Shown: positions 7,751 to 16,436 of the stretch, one piece after another
Layout of the letters: every line of letters begins with the position of its first letter
Numbering within the stretch: the stretch's first letter is position 1
NCBI GenBank assembly: GCA_046330955.1
Contig: JAXLRT010000013.1
Span: 1-64,000 of the forward strand
DNA length: 64,000 bases
Reading direction: 5' to 3'
Source of the DNA: JADJPO01 sp046330955
GTDB lineage: Bacteria > Actinomycetota > Actinomycetes > Actinomycetales > Kineosporiaceae
Made by a program: the position numbers and the translations under genes
Notes under the pieces: model-generated
Told to the model about the DNA's origin: nothing
What the model saw: the letters and a program-made list of their open reading frames with translations, nothing else
Databases searched by the model: none

Positions 7751-8950
7751 GTGGCCACGCCCGACCTGGTCACCGCACCGGAACGCACGGTCCAGCTGGT
7801 CCGTCGTGGGGTGGTCTACGAGCGCCGTCGCCGACGGGTCGTGCCGCTGGTGACGGGCGTCGTCCTGCTCGGCCTGGGCGGTGCGGTGGCCGCGCAGTTC
7901 CTGCTGGTGCGGCCCGCGATGGAGGCCGACCTGGCACGCCGTACCCAGGCCGCGCTGACCGCCGCGGGGCACCCCGACATCGGGGTGAGCGTGAGCGGCC
8001 GCGACGTCACACTGAACGTGCCCGCGGGCACCGAGGACGTCGGCGAGATCACCGAGACGGTGCTCGAGGTCCCCGGGGTCTACACCGTGGTTCCGGTCAC
8101 GGGGGCGACGGGCGAGCGCGTCGCCACGTCACCGGCACCTGCCACCCCGGCCGCCGTCGGCGCCACCCCCACACCTGGTGGCACGGCCACCCCTGACGTT
8201 CCCCTCGCCGACCTGGCCGAGGTGGGCGCCACCCTGGACGCCGGCCGCGTGGTGCTGCTCGGCACGGTGCCGTCCCGCGCCGCGCGTGACCAGCTGCTGA
8301 GCTCGCTGCGGCAGACCTTCACGGCCCGGGACGTCCGAGACCAGCTGGTCGAGGACCCCCAGGCCGGCGCGGAGGGACTGGACGCCTTCGCCCAGGTGCT
8401 GCGAGCCCTCGGCCCGGATGCCCGCGCCGGGGCCGTCTCGTTGCGCACCGGACGGCTCGAGCTCGCCGCCGTGGTGCCGGACGACGCGACCCGCACCGCC
8501 GCCCTCGACGCGGCCACCGCGGCCGTGGGTGAGTCGGCGGTCGAGCAGGCCGTGACCGTGTCGCCGAGCCCGCGCGCCGAGGCGACCGCCGAACAGGTGG
8601 CGGCCCAGATCGGGGCGCTGCCGACGATCTCGTTCCCGCCGAAGTCCTCCGAGCTGACCGCACAGACCCAGTCGGTGATCGCGATCGCGGTCGAGCTGCT
8701 GCGCACCCACCCGACGGTGACGGTGCAGATCGAGGGGCACACCGACGCCAACGGCAAGGCCGCCGCGAACCTGGCGCTCAGCCGCGCCCGGGCCGAGGCC
8801 GTGCGGGGCGCGATGGTCGACGCCGGGATCGCCCCGCGGCGCCTCACCGCCGCGGGCTACGGGGCGAGCCGACCGCTCGACCCCGGCACCGGTGACCTGG
8901 CCGACGCCGTCAACCGCCGCGTGGTCTTCGTCGCCACGGTCGGCCGGTAG
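7751..8950 (+). CDS. OmpA-family protein with BON-like region (module copy 2)
   Basis: A 399-residue paralogue of the protein at 4608. One transmembrane helix lies at about residues 31-53 after a basic N-terminus (YERRRRRVVPLVTG). BON-like repeats follow, and the C-terminal OmpA domain (about 285-399) includes ISFPPKSSEL, IEGHTDANGKAA and NRRVVFVA. The GTG start is 3 bp after the upstream stop, implying coupling. It is predicted to span the membrane once and bind peptidoglycan. Divergence from copy 1 is large apart from the OmpA core, so the duplication is probably old. Confidence 0.85.
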   Translation: MATPDLVTAPERTVQLVRRGVVYERRRRRVVPLVTGVVLLGLGGAVAAQFLLVRPAMEADLARRTQAALTAAGHPDIGVSVSGRDVTLNVPAGTEDVGEITETVLEVPGVYTVVPVTGATGERVATSPAPATPAAVGATPTPGGTATPDVPLADLAEVGATLDAGRVVLLGTVPSRAARDQLLSSLRQTFTARDVRDQLVEDPQAGAEGLDAFAQVLRALGPDARAGAVSLRTGRLELAAVVPDDATRTAALDAATAAVGESAVEQAVTVSPSPRAEATAEQVAAQIGALPTISFPPKSSELTAQTQSVIAIAVELLRTHPTVTVQIEGHTDANGKAAANLALSRARAEAVRGAMVDAGIAPRRLTAAGYGASRPLDPGTGDLADAVNRRVVFVATVGR

Positions 8951-8953
8951 CCT
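8948..8953 (+). promoter_or_regulatory. -10-like hexamer of DUF2530 gene
   Basis: TAGCCT overlapping the stop codon of the preceding OmpA gene and 6 nt before ATG 8960, consistent with a leaderless transcript independent of the module. Confidence 0.35.
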
Positions 8954-8959
8954 CACCCC

Positions 8960-9193
8960 ATGCGCTGGTATCTCCGCTCGGCCGAACGCCGTCCGGACCC
9001 GGAGCCGCTGCCCTCGCCCGACCGGGGCGTGATCTGGACGCTGACCGCCGTCTGGGCCGTGCTGTTCGTGATCGCCCTGATCCAACGGGACCAGCTGATC
9101 GACCAGGGCCGGGGCTGGTGGGTCTGGACGCCGATCCCCGGCATCGCCCTGGGGCTGATCGGGGTGCGCTGGCTGTCGGGCAAGGGCCGCTGA
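8960..9193 (+). CDS. DUF2530 small membrane protein
   Basis: A 77-residue protein with two predicted transmembrane helices (about residues 24-41 and 52-71) separated by a short QGRGWWVWTPIPG segment. The PEPLPSPD N-terminus, first helix and WWVWTPI turn match the actinobacterial DUF2530 family, whose members are about 75-90 residues. Function is unknown. No RBS is visible, but a -10-like TAGCCT sits 6 nt upstream. It converges on the sacsin-like ATPase gene, with 44 bp between stops. Confidence 0.75.
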   Translation: MRWYLRSAERRPDPEPLPSPDRGVIWTLTAVWAVLFVIALIQRDQLIDQGRGWWVWTPIPGIALGLIGVRWLSGKGR

Positions 9194-9237
9194 ACCGGGT
9201 CGGCCGAGAGCGCTGAGACGCTGCGGCTGAACGGGTT

Positions 9238-12200
9238 TCAGCTGCCGGGCAGTCCCCCATCGGCGCTCACGGCCTCGTCCAGCAGCACCTCCGCCGGGCT
9301 CACGCTGCCCTCGAGCAGGGCGGCCACGGCGCTTCGCAGCCCCCAGGTGCCAGCGGACCAGGCGAGACCGCGCGCCAGGCCGTCGAGCGTGGCGGCGTGC
9401 ACCTGGCCGGGCTGTCCGGGCTCCCCCGGCGCCACCCACCAGTCGACCTCGACACCGTCGACCAGCAGCTGCTCGTGCTCCCACCAGGACTCGGGTGCCT
9501 GCGGCAGCACGGCGTGGACGGCGTCCGGCACCGGGGTGAGTACCGCGCCGTCGTGCCGCACCCGGCCGTCGGCCAGGTCGGCGGCCATCGGCAGGTCGAG
9601 CAGCTCGGCCAGCGCGGCGGCCGTGCCGTGGGCCACCACCAGGACGGCGCCCAGATCCTCGCGCTGCAGCCAGACAGGGTCGTCGACCACCATCACGTCG
9701 TGGCGGTCGACCGCGCGGACCTCGCCGTCCCGCAGCGCCGGCAGCCGCGACGGCAGCGCGGCCGGCTCGCCCGTCACTCGGGCCAGGTGCCCCCAGACCT
9801 GCAGGGCGGTCGGCAGATCCCAGCGGATCGCCTCGTCGGCGATCGCGACGAGCAAGCCGGCCGTGCCCGCGGCGTCCAGGTCGGACAGCCGCCGGACGCC
9901 ACCCAGCGCGCGCCGCAGCTCGACGTCCAGGCCGTCGACCGGCATCGGGGGCGGTTCGAGCAGCGCCCGGACGACGTCCTGCGCCTGCGGGTCGGCCCAG
10001 ACCCGATCCTCGAACAGCTCGCGCCGCACCCACCAGGCGGTCCACGAGGGCACCTGCACCACCCGCACGCGGTCGCCGGTGTCTCGGTGGTCGGGTTCGC
10101 GGTGCACCGTCAGCCGCAGCGGGGTCACCACCGCCCGACGCAACGCGGGGTCTCGTGCCAGCAGGTCGAGCAGCTCCGGCCAGGCGTCCTCGCGCACGGC
10201 GTCGAGGTCACGGACCGCCACCAGATCGCCGGCGGTGATCTCCAGGGCGTCGAGCCCCGCCGCGGCGCGCACCGTGTCGAGCCAGTCCGCGACGTCGGGC
10301 AGGTCGGCCAGCGACTCGGGCGGCTGGTCGCCGAGGTCGACGTCGGCGGCACGCACCAGGGCGAGGTCGGCGAGCACGCCGACCGCCTGCAGCGTGCCGG
10401 CGCCCCAGCGGTGCAGCACCGCGCCCTCGACCGGCGCCATCACCTCGGGGTCCAGCAGCCGCTCGGCCGCCGACCCGGGGAGCACCAGTTCGGCGGCCGG
10501 GGCGATCTCTCCCTCGGCGTCGAGCAGGGCCAGGTGCCCCAGCCAGCCGTAGCGATCGGTCCGTACCTGCTCGTCGAGGTCCAGGCCGTCGGCCAGGGCC
10601 GCCTCGACCAGGGTGAGCACCGCCTCGGACGGCGTCAGGTCACCGTCCTCGGCAGCGGCCAGGCTCGCCTCGACCGCGGCGCGCACCTCAGCCAGGCCCA
10701 GGGCATCGGACACCGCGAGGTGTCGGGCCCCGAGGCGTTCCAGCATCGGGTGCACCGCGTCGGGGTGCACGGTGCGCACCCCGAGATCGGCCAGCGCCCG
10801 GGTCAGCGCCGCCCGATCACCGTGCGGCTCGCCCGGCTCGGCCAGCACCACCCCGCGCACCCCGCGCACCACCCGGCCGTCGGCCAGCGGCACCGGCAAC
10901 GAGGCCATCGCCTCTCGCTGGATCGAGTCGCCGGCCAGTCCGGCCAACGCGCCGTACAGCTCGCGCCACTGGCCGGGGGTCCGGCCGAGCGGGAGTTGAT
11001 CGATCAGGTCGGCCAACGTCATCCGGTGCACACCAAGGGTTTCCAGCACCGCGGTGGCAGACCGTGGGGCATGGATCAGGCCCGCGACGGACGGCGCGAG
11101 GGCGCGCACCAGATCGAGGTCGGCCCCGGCCGGTTGAGCCAGGGCGACGGCGTCTCGCGGGCGCACCGGCGGGCCGCCCTCGGCCGGGTGCAGCACCGCG
11201 GCGTGGCGCAGCGCATCGACCGCGGCTGCCTGCACGGCCGCGTCGAGCGCGCCGACGGGCAGTCCCGTGGGGACGAGATCCCAGATCTGCCAAGTGGTTT
11301 CGGCCGAGACGCCTTGGTCGGGCGAGGTCGCGCCGACCCCTCCGCCGACCCGTTCGCCGACAACCTGGGCGACCAGTTCGGCATACGCCCGGCCTGCCTG
11401 GGCCGCGAGGGCATCGGTGGCCGGGCCGGGGGCGACGTGGCGACGCGAGGGATCCAGCGGGAAGCTCGCGATCAGCAGTCCCGGCAGGCCGAGCGGCTCA
11501 TCGGTGGGGGTCGGGGCATGGACCACTGCGCGGTGCGGCGTCGGCTGCCTCGTGGGCAGCGACGGGTCCCGCGGTAGCGCCCAGGTGAGCGACCAGGTGG
11601 TGCGGGATCGCTCCTCCACCGGCCGGTCACCGAGGTCTCGAGCGTCGAGCAAACCGGTGCGGCGCACCGCGAACCAGCGATCGTCGACGCCGGCCAGCAC
11701 CCGGACCGCGCCGTCCACCTCGAGCCGGACCTCGCTCAGCTGGGGCAGCGCCAGCAGCAGCGCGTCGTCCAGCTCGGCGAGCAGCCGTCGCACCAGGTCG
11801 TCGGCCGCCCCGTCACGCACCGGCAACAGCACCACGGTGTCGTAGCCGGTCGGGGGCTCCCCGGTCGCCGCGAACGGCAACCGCAGCACCGGCACGTGAC
11901 CGTCGCGCCGGGCCAGCTCGGCCGCCAGCTCGGGTGAGGTCGTGGCGGTGTGGGTCACCAGGTCGTGGGTGTCCTCGCGGGAGAAGCGCACGCCGCCGCG
12001 GCGTGAGAGCACCGCCGGCTCGTCCGTGACGGCGAGCACCGCCGAGAAGCCGACGCCGAAGCGGCCCACCACCCCGGCTCCGGTCGGGCCCGGTTCGCAG
12101 GCCCCGGCGCCCTCGACCGCCGGCGCGCCGTCCCGCTTGGACGAGGCCCGAAGGGTCGACAACGACTGCACCCCAGCGGCATCCAGCTCGGCCCCGGTGT

Positions 12201-12501
12201 TCGCCGCGACCAGCACCGGGCCGCCGTCCAGCTCGCGCAGGGCGAACAGCAGCCGACCGGGCACGCCTGCCCGCGCGGCGGCGTCCGCGGCGTTCTGGGC
12301 GAGCTCGACCAGCACCCGGTCGCGGTACCCGCCGAGCGCGTAGTCCTCCTCGGCGTTGGCGTCCTCGCGAAACCGCACCGGGGACGCCGCCCATCCGGCC
12401 AGCACCCGATCCCGGATCGAGGCCGCGACCTGACCCAGGTCATCGGGGTCGCGCTCAGCGGGCACCGTGGATCGCCCGGTCCGGTGCGACCCGCCCGTCA
12501 C
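9238..12501 (-). CDS. Sacsin/Hsp90-like ATPase-domain protein
   Basis: A 1087-residue protein whose N-terminal 250 residues form a GHKL (Hsp90-type) ATP-binding domain like the sacsin N-terminal repeat: the Asn box reads ELAQNAADAA and the G-motif reads GRFGVGFSAV. The remaining 800 residues are Leu/Ala/Asp-rich with no recognisable domain, as in other actinobacterial homologues. GTG 12501 was chosen because it overlaps the upstream DUF3027 stop (GTGA) and has GGAGG about 10 nt before it; GTG 12465 is a downstream alternative. Chaperone-like or conformational ATPase activity is inferred from the fold only. It is co-transcribed with the DUF3027 gene. Confidence 0.8.
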   Translation of the reverse strand: MTGGSHRTGRSTVPAERDPDDLGQVAASIRDRVLAGWAASPVRFREDANAEEDYALGGYRDRVLVELAQNAADAAARAGVPGRLLFALRELDGGPVLVAANTGAELDAAGVQSLSTLRASSKRDGAPAVEGAGACEPGPTGAGVVGRFGVGFSAVLAVTDEPAVLSRRGGVRFSREDTHDLVTHTATTSPELAAELARRDGHVPVLRLPFAATGEPPTGYDTVVLLPVRDGAADDLVRRLLAELDDALLLALPQLSEVRLEVDGAVRVLAGVDDRWFAVRRTGLLDARDLGDRPVEERSRTTWSLTWALPRDPSLPTRQPTPHRAVVHAPTPTDEPLGLPGLLIASFPLDPSRRHVAPGPATDALAAQAGRAYAELVAQVVGERVGGGVGATSPDQGVSAETTWQIWDLVPTGLPVGALDAAVQAAAVDALRHAAVLHPAEGGPPVRPRDAVALAQPAGADLDLVRALAPSVAGLIHAPRSATAVLETLGVHRMTLADLIDQLPLGRTPGQWRELYGALAGLAGDSIQREAMASLPVPLADGRVVRGVRGVVLAEPGEPHGDRAALTRALADLGVRTVHPDAVHPMLERLGARHLAVSDALGLAEVRAAVEASLAAAEDGDLTPSEAVLTLVEAALADGLDLDEQVRTDRYGWLGHLALLDAEGEIAPAAELVLPGSAAERLLDPEVMAPVEGAVLHRWGAGTLQAVGVLADLALVRAADVDLGDQPPESLADLPDVADWLDTVRAAAGLDALEITAGDLVAVRDLDAVREDAWPELLDLLARDPALRRAVVTPLRLTVHREPDHRDTGDRVRVVQVPSWTAWWVRRELFEDRVWADPQAQDVVRALLEPPPMPVDGLDVELRRALGGVRRLSDLDAAGTAGLLVAIADEAIRWDLPTALQVWGHLARVTGEPAALPSRLPALRDGEVRAVDRHDVMVVDDPVWLQREDLGAVLVVAHGTAAALAELLDLPMAADLADGRVRHDGAVLTPVPDAVHAVLPQAPESWWEHEQLLVDGVEVDWWVAPGEPGQPGQVHAATLDGLARGLAWSAGTWGLRSAVAALLEGSVSPAEVLLDEAVSADGGLPGS

Positions 12502-13640
12502 CCCTGATCGGCCTCCACGGCAGCCTCGGCGGCCTCGACCGGCCCCTCGTCGGCTGCCGGCGACTCGGACTCGGCCGCTGCGGCGGTATCGACCTCGACC
12601 TCGGCCACGACCGACTCGGCGACCGCTGAGCGCTCGGGGTCGACAGCCATCTCGGCCTGAGATTCCTCGGCCTGGGGCTCCTCGGGCTCGGGCTGCCGCG
12701 GTGGCACCACGACGGCCTCGTACCCGGTCTCGTCCAGGATCGGCGGCGGCAGCGTCTCGGGCTCGGCCCGCTCGACATCGGTCTCGCTGTGTGCACCGCA
12801 GCCGTGATCGACGCTCACCACCCGGGCGTCCGAGGGCGACCACTCGTTGGCGCACACCCCGAACACCTGCCGCATGCCCCCGGCGAGCGGCAGGAAGTAG
12901 CCGCAGCTCGAGCACGCCGCGGCGGCGTGCACCGCCTCGTCACTGGTCGGGCCCCGATCCGAGGCGTACCAGCGATGGGCCACCTCGGCCCGGCCCTGAG
13001 GCGAGAGCACCCGCACCCGGCCCAACCCCAGCTCCCAGATCGCCAGCCGGTCGGCGTCCTCGTCGTCGGTCGCCGTGTAGCCGGGCTCCAGCAGCGGGTC
13101 GTCGCCGCGGTAGGGCAGCTGATCGGTGCTGCCGAGGTCGCCGGGAGCGATCCGGTCGGCCCAGGGCAGCCACGAGGGGGCGAGTACCGAGTCCGGCCCC
13201 GGCAGCAACACGACCTCGCTCACCGTCGCGGTGCGTGCCCGCGGCACCCGCGAGACCGTGACGGCCCAGCGCCAGCCGCGGTACCCGCGCGACAGGCAGG
13301 CGAACTGATGGGTGGCGACCCGGTCGCCCTCGGCGTACACCGTGACGTGATCGCCCACCTGAGCCGCGCCGGCCACCTCGATCGCCGCCTGCCGGGCGAG
13401 GGTCACCGCCGCCGCACACACGGCGTCCACGGGTCGTTCGACCGGCGCAGCTGCCGTGGCCGCGGGCAGGGCCGGCCGAACCGGCGCGGCGTCCAGCGCG
13501 GGCAGCACCGCCGGGGCCTCCAGGGCGGCCGGCACCGGCGCGGCGTCCAGGGCCGGCAGCGCGGAGGGCGGAGGCGACACGGGCAGGGCGGGGGGGATCT
13601 CGTCGTCGAGACTGGTCGGCACCCGCTGATTGTCCCCCAT
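12498..13640 (-). CDS. DUF3027 protein
   Basis: A 380-residue protein with an Ala/Pro-rich N-terminus (about 1-75) containing a repeated ALDAAPV unit. The conserved DUF3027 core (about 75-290) has VTVYAEGDRVATHQFAC, RGYRGWRWAVTV and LPWADRIAPGDLG. A cysteine cluster, ACSSCGYFLP, GVCANEW and HGCGAH, could bind zinc. An acidic C-terminal tail follows. DUF3027 is restricted to actinobacteria and has no established function. Its stop overlaps the start of the sacsin-like gene. The MFS gene is divergent, 118 bp away. Confidence 0.85.
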   Translation of the reverse strand: MGDNQRVPTSLDDEIPPALPVSPPPSALPALDAAPVPAALEAPAVLPALDAAPVRPALPAATAAAPVERPVDAVCAAAVTLARQAAIEVAGAAQVGDHVTVYAEGDRVATHQFACLSRGYRGWRWAVTVSRVPRARTATVSEVVLLPGPDSVLAPSWLPWADRIAPGDLGSTDQLPYRGDDPLLEPGYTATDDEDADRLAIWELGLGRVRVLSPQGRAEVAHRWYASDRGPTSDEAVHAAAACSSCGYFLPLAGGMRQVFGVCANEWSPSDARVVSVDHGCGAHSETDVERAEPETLPPPILDETGYEAVVVPPRQPEPEEPQAEESQAEMAVDPERSAVAESVVAEVEVDTAAAAESESPAADEGPVEAAEAAVEADQG

Positions 13641-13758
13641 CCGTCACCGCCGCCGAACACGGACCCACCCGGACGATCGGCCCCACGACCGGCCGGATGA
13701 TCAGCGGGTCGGCCGCCGCGACCCGGCACGCCCGCGCCGCTCGGGGCAGGATGGCGAC

Positions 13759-15186
13759 ATGGACATCCCGACGGGGCCGGACGCCGCGCGCCGACCGCCG
13801 GTGCGCCAGGTGCTCGGCCGTTCGGTGCGGCGCAGCACGTCCCTGATCGCACGCGCCGGGCGAGCCTCGGGGCGCGCGGTGCGGCGAGGTACCCATGCCG
13901 GCGGGGCGGGCGAGTCGGGGCTGGCCCGCATGCTCGAACTGCACCTGGTCAGTTCTGCCGCCGACGCCATGGTGGTCACCGCGCTGGCCAGCACGATCTT
14001 CTTCGCGGTGCCCACCGAGCAGGCGCGCAGCCGGGTGATCACCTCACTGCTGGTCACCATGGTGCCGTTCTCGCTGCTGGCGCCCGTGATCGGACCGCTG
14101 CTCGACCGGGTACGCCGGGGCCGGCGGATCGCCCTCGGGGTCACCATGGGGGCGCGGGCCTGGCTGGCGTGGGTGATGGCCAGCGCGCTGGCCGATGGCG
14201 ACGCCGCGTTCTCGCTCTACCCGGCGGCCTTCGGATTCCTGGTGGGCCAGAAGTCGTACCTGGTGATCAAGGCGGCCGCGCTGCCGCGCGTGTTGCCGGA
14301 CGGCGCCGAGTTGCTCGGCGCGAACGCCCGGATGTCGATCGCCGGCAGCGTGGCCATGGTGGTCGGCGCGCCCATCGGGGTCGGGCTGACCCACTGGGCC
14401 GGGCCGCAGTGGACGCTGCGGCTGACGTTCGTGCTGTTCCTGATCGGGGTGGCCCTCACGCTGATGCTCACCGCCCGGGTGGACGCCGACCCTCCGGAGG
14501 AGGACGCCGACGCCGGCTACGACGCCGACGCCACCGCCCCGGACGCCGCGACACGACCCGGCGACGCCCCCCGCTCGCGCCGCTGGTCCGGGCCGCGGGT
14601 GTTCTCGCTGGCGACCCGATCGGTGATCGGCCTGCGCGGCAACGCCGCCCTGCGGGGCTTCACCGGCTTCCTGACCCTGTTCCTGGCGTTCCGGTTACGC
14701 ACCGAGCCGCTGCCGGGGTTGGCCGCGACCACCGCGGTGGGCCTGGTGATCGGGATGGCGGGGGTCGGCGGTGGCCTCGGCACTGCGTTGGGTGCCCTGG
14801 TGCGCCGCAGCCGGCCCGAGGCGGTCGTGGCGGCGCTGCTCGTCGTCCTGACGCTGACCTCGTTGTGGGCCTCGCTGGACTACGGGCTCTGGCCGGTGCT
14901 GGTGGTGGCGCTGGCCGCGGGGCTGGCGCAATCCCTGGGCAAGCTCTGCCTGGACGCCCTGGTGCAGGACGAGGTGCCGGACGCCGTGCGCAGCTCGGCC
15001 TTCGCCCGCACCGAGACCGCCCTGCAGCTGGCCTGGGTGATCGGCGGCGCCACCGGCCTGGTGCTACCGCTGTCCGGGCCGTGGGGGCTGGGGCTGGCGA
15101 CCCTGCTCACCGCCACCGCGGCGGGTGCCACGGTGCTCGGCGTCGTCCGGTTGGTACGCACCGATCGGACGGCGCCGAGGCCGTGA
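13759..15186 (+). CDS. MFS transporter
   Basis: A 475-residue major facilitator protein with a basic cytoplasmic N-terminus (about 60 residues) and about 12 hydrophobic segments in two halves, split near residues 235-285 by an acidic/Ala-rich loop. The loop after helix 2 has LLDRVRRGRRIAL, an MFS A-motif-like stretch. ATG 13759 is preceded by CAGGAT at 6 nt, so it may be leaderless. A transporter of this type beside DUF3027 and a CspB-like gene is a recurring actinobacterial neighbourhood. Substrate is unknown. Confidence 0.83.
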   Translation: MDIPTGPDAARRPPVRQVLGRSVRRSTSLIARAGRASGRAVRRGTHAGGAGESGLARMLELHLVSSAADAMVVTALASTIFFAVPTEQARSRVITSLLVTMVPFSLLAPVIGPLLDRVRRGRRIALGVTMGARAWLAWVMASALADGDAAFSLYPAAFGFLVGQKSYLVIKAAALPRVLPDGAELLGANARMSIAGSVAMVVGAPIGVGLTHWAGPQWTLRLTFVLFLIGVALTLMLTARVDADPPEEDADAGYDADATAPDAATRPGDAPRSRRWSGPRVFSLATRSVIGLRGNAALRGFTGFLTLFLAFRLRTEPLPGLAATTAVGLVIGMAGVGGGLGTALGALVRRSRPEAVVAALLVVLTLTSLWASLDYGLWPVLVVALAAGLAQSLGKLCLDALVQDEVPDAVRSSAFARTETALQLAWVIGGATGLVLPLSGPWGLGLATLLTATAAGATVLGVVRLVRTDRTAPRP

Positions 15187-15223
15187 CCTCACCGGTGGAA
15201 CGCAGTCCGCGGTCGAGGGCGGA

Positions 15224-15607
15224 TCAGGCCTCGATGTCGTCCGCGACGGCGCGCAGCACGCTGGCCACCTTGCGGGCGTGGGCCTTGTCGGGGTAGCGGC
15301 CGCGACGCAGGCTGTTGGACACGTCGTCCAGCAGCTTGATCACGTCCTCGACGATGACCGTCATGTCCTCGGTGGGCTTGCGGGTGGCCTTGGCCACCGA
15401 CGGAATCGGGTCGAGCAGCCGCAGTGACAGCGCCTGCAGCCCTCGCTTGCCCTGGGCCACCCCGAACTCGACGCGCGCCCCGGGCTTGAGCGTCTCGGTA
15501 CCGGAGGGCAGAGCGGAGGCGTGCACGAAGACCTCGCCACCATCGTCGTTCGCCAGGAAGCCGAAACCCTTCGCAGCGTCGAACCACTTCACCTTGCCAG
15601 TGGGCAC
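15224..15607 (-). CDS. Cold-shock domain protein with C-terminal extension (CspB-like)
   Basis: A 127-residue protein. Residues 1-65 are a cold-shock domain with RNP1 (KGFGFL) and RNP2 (VFVHAS) motifs for single-stranded nucleic acid binding. Residues 70-127 form an Arg/Lys/Asp-rich extension also found in mycobacterial CspB, longer than the approximately 67-residue CspA type. GTG 15607 has GAGGAA at 6-nt spacing. It is likely an RNA chaperone in the cytoplasm. It converges on the MFS gene, with 37 bp between stops. Confidence 0.9.
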   Translation of the reverse strand: MPTGKVKWFDAAKGFGFLANDDGGEVFVHASALPSGTETLKPGARVEFGVAQGKRGLQALSLRLLDPIPSVAKATRKPTEDMTVIVEDVIKLLDDVSNSLRRGRYPDKAHARKVASVLRAVADDIEA

Positions 15608-15726
15608 GTCAGTTCCTCAGTCGTCGAACGGAACAGCCTGTCGCAGCGATCAGTCTGCCCAGTAGGGGTGGTCGATGGGGCGGTCGGAACGTCCCGGCAC
15701 GCCGGACGACCGAGCATCGGGCAAGC

Positions 15727-16392
15727 CTAACGGGCCATGCCCTCGGTCGTCGGCCGAGTTTCGTCGCGACCCGCGAGCCAGGCCGGGAACGCCAGCAGGT
15801 CCGCCAGGACGACGTCCGCGCCCGCAGCCGCCAGCACCGAGGCGGGGTGTGGTCCGGTGGCCACGGCGACACTCGTCGCCCCCGCCGCCCGGGCCGCGAG
15901 CACGTCCCCCGGATGATCGCCGACATAGACCTGCGCACCCACCTCACGCAGGTAACCGCCCTTGGCCTCGGCGAACAGTCCGCCGGCCACCGCATCGACC
16001 CGCAGCCCCACGGCCTCGATCACCAGCCGGACGGCGCGCTCCACCTTGGTCGAGACGATCACCGTGGTGCCCCCCGCCCGCTCGACCGCAGCGAGGGCCT
16101 CGGCCGCGCCGGGCAACAGCCGGGTCGCCGGGACGCCGAGGTGGGGGTAGAGCTCGCGATAGCGCTGGGCCGCCGCGACGGCGTCGATGCCGGGGGCCAG
16201 CGCGGTCATGGTCGGTTCCAGCGGGACGCCGTTCAGCGCCCAGACCTGCTCCGGCGTGGTGACGTGGCCGAAGTCGGCCAGCGCGGCCGCCACCGTGGCG
16301 GCGATGCCCGCGGCCGAGTCGACCAGGGTCATGTCCAGGTCGAACCCGACCACCAGCGCGCCGTCCCCGCGCCCACCCACCTCGTTGCCCAC
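15727..16392 (-). CDS. HAD-family hydrolase
   Basis: A 221-residue haloacid dehalogenase-superfamily phosphatase. Motif I is FDLDMTLVDS (nucleophile and acid/base Asp), motif II IVSTKVE, the motif III lysine lies in AEAKGG, and motif IV is VGDHPGD. An alpha-helical cap follows motif I, as in phosphoglycolate-phosphatase-like members. GTG 16392 is supported by TAGGGT (16401-16406, minus strand) 8 nt upstream, a leaderless arrangement; GTG 16380 is also possible. Substrate is unknown. It lies downstream of the divergent hypothetical gene. Confidence 0.85.
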   Translation of the reverse strand: MGNEVGGRGDGALVVGFDLDMTLVDSAAGIAATVAAALADFGHVTTPEQVWALNGVPLEPTMTALAPGIDAVAAAQRYRELYPHLGVPATRLLPGAAEALAAVERAGGTTVIVSTKVERAVRLVIEAVGLRVDAVAGGLFAEAKGGYLREVGAQVYVGDHPGDVLAARAAGATSVAVATGPHPASVLAAAGADVVLADLLAFPAWLAGRDETRPTTEGMAR

Positions 16393-16400
16393 GACCGCGA

Positions 16401-16406
16401 ACCCTA
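16401..16406 (-). promoter_or_regulatory. -10-like hexamer of HAD hydrolase gene
   Basis: TAGGGT on the minus strand, 8 nt before GTG 16392. The spacing suggests a leaderless mRNA. Confidence 0.35.
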
Positions 16407-16436
16407 ACCGTTCGCGGCCGGGCACACCGTCGGCGA

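Noticed and set aside
6041..7972. Long minus-strand open frames opposite the HHH/OmpA genes
   Set aside because: They are Gly/Arg-rich frames produced by high-GC codon bias opposite well-supported genes, with no family signature.
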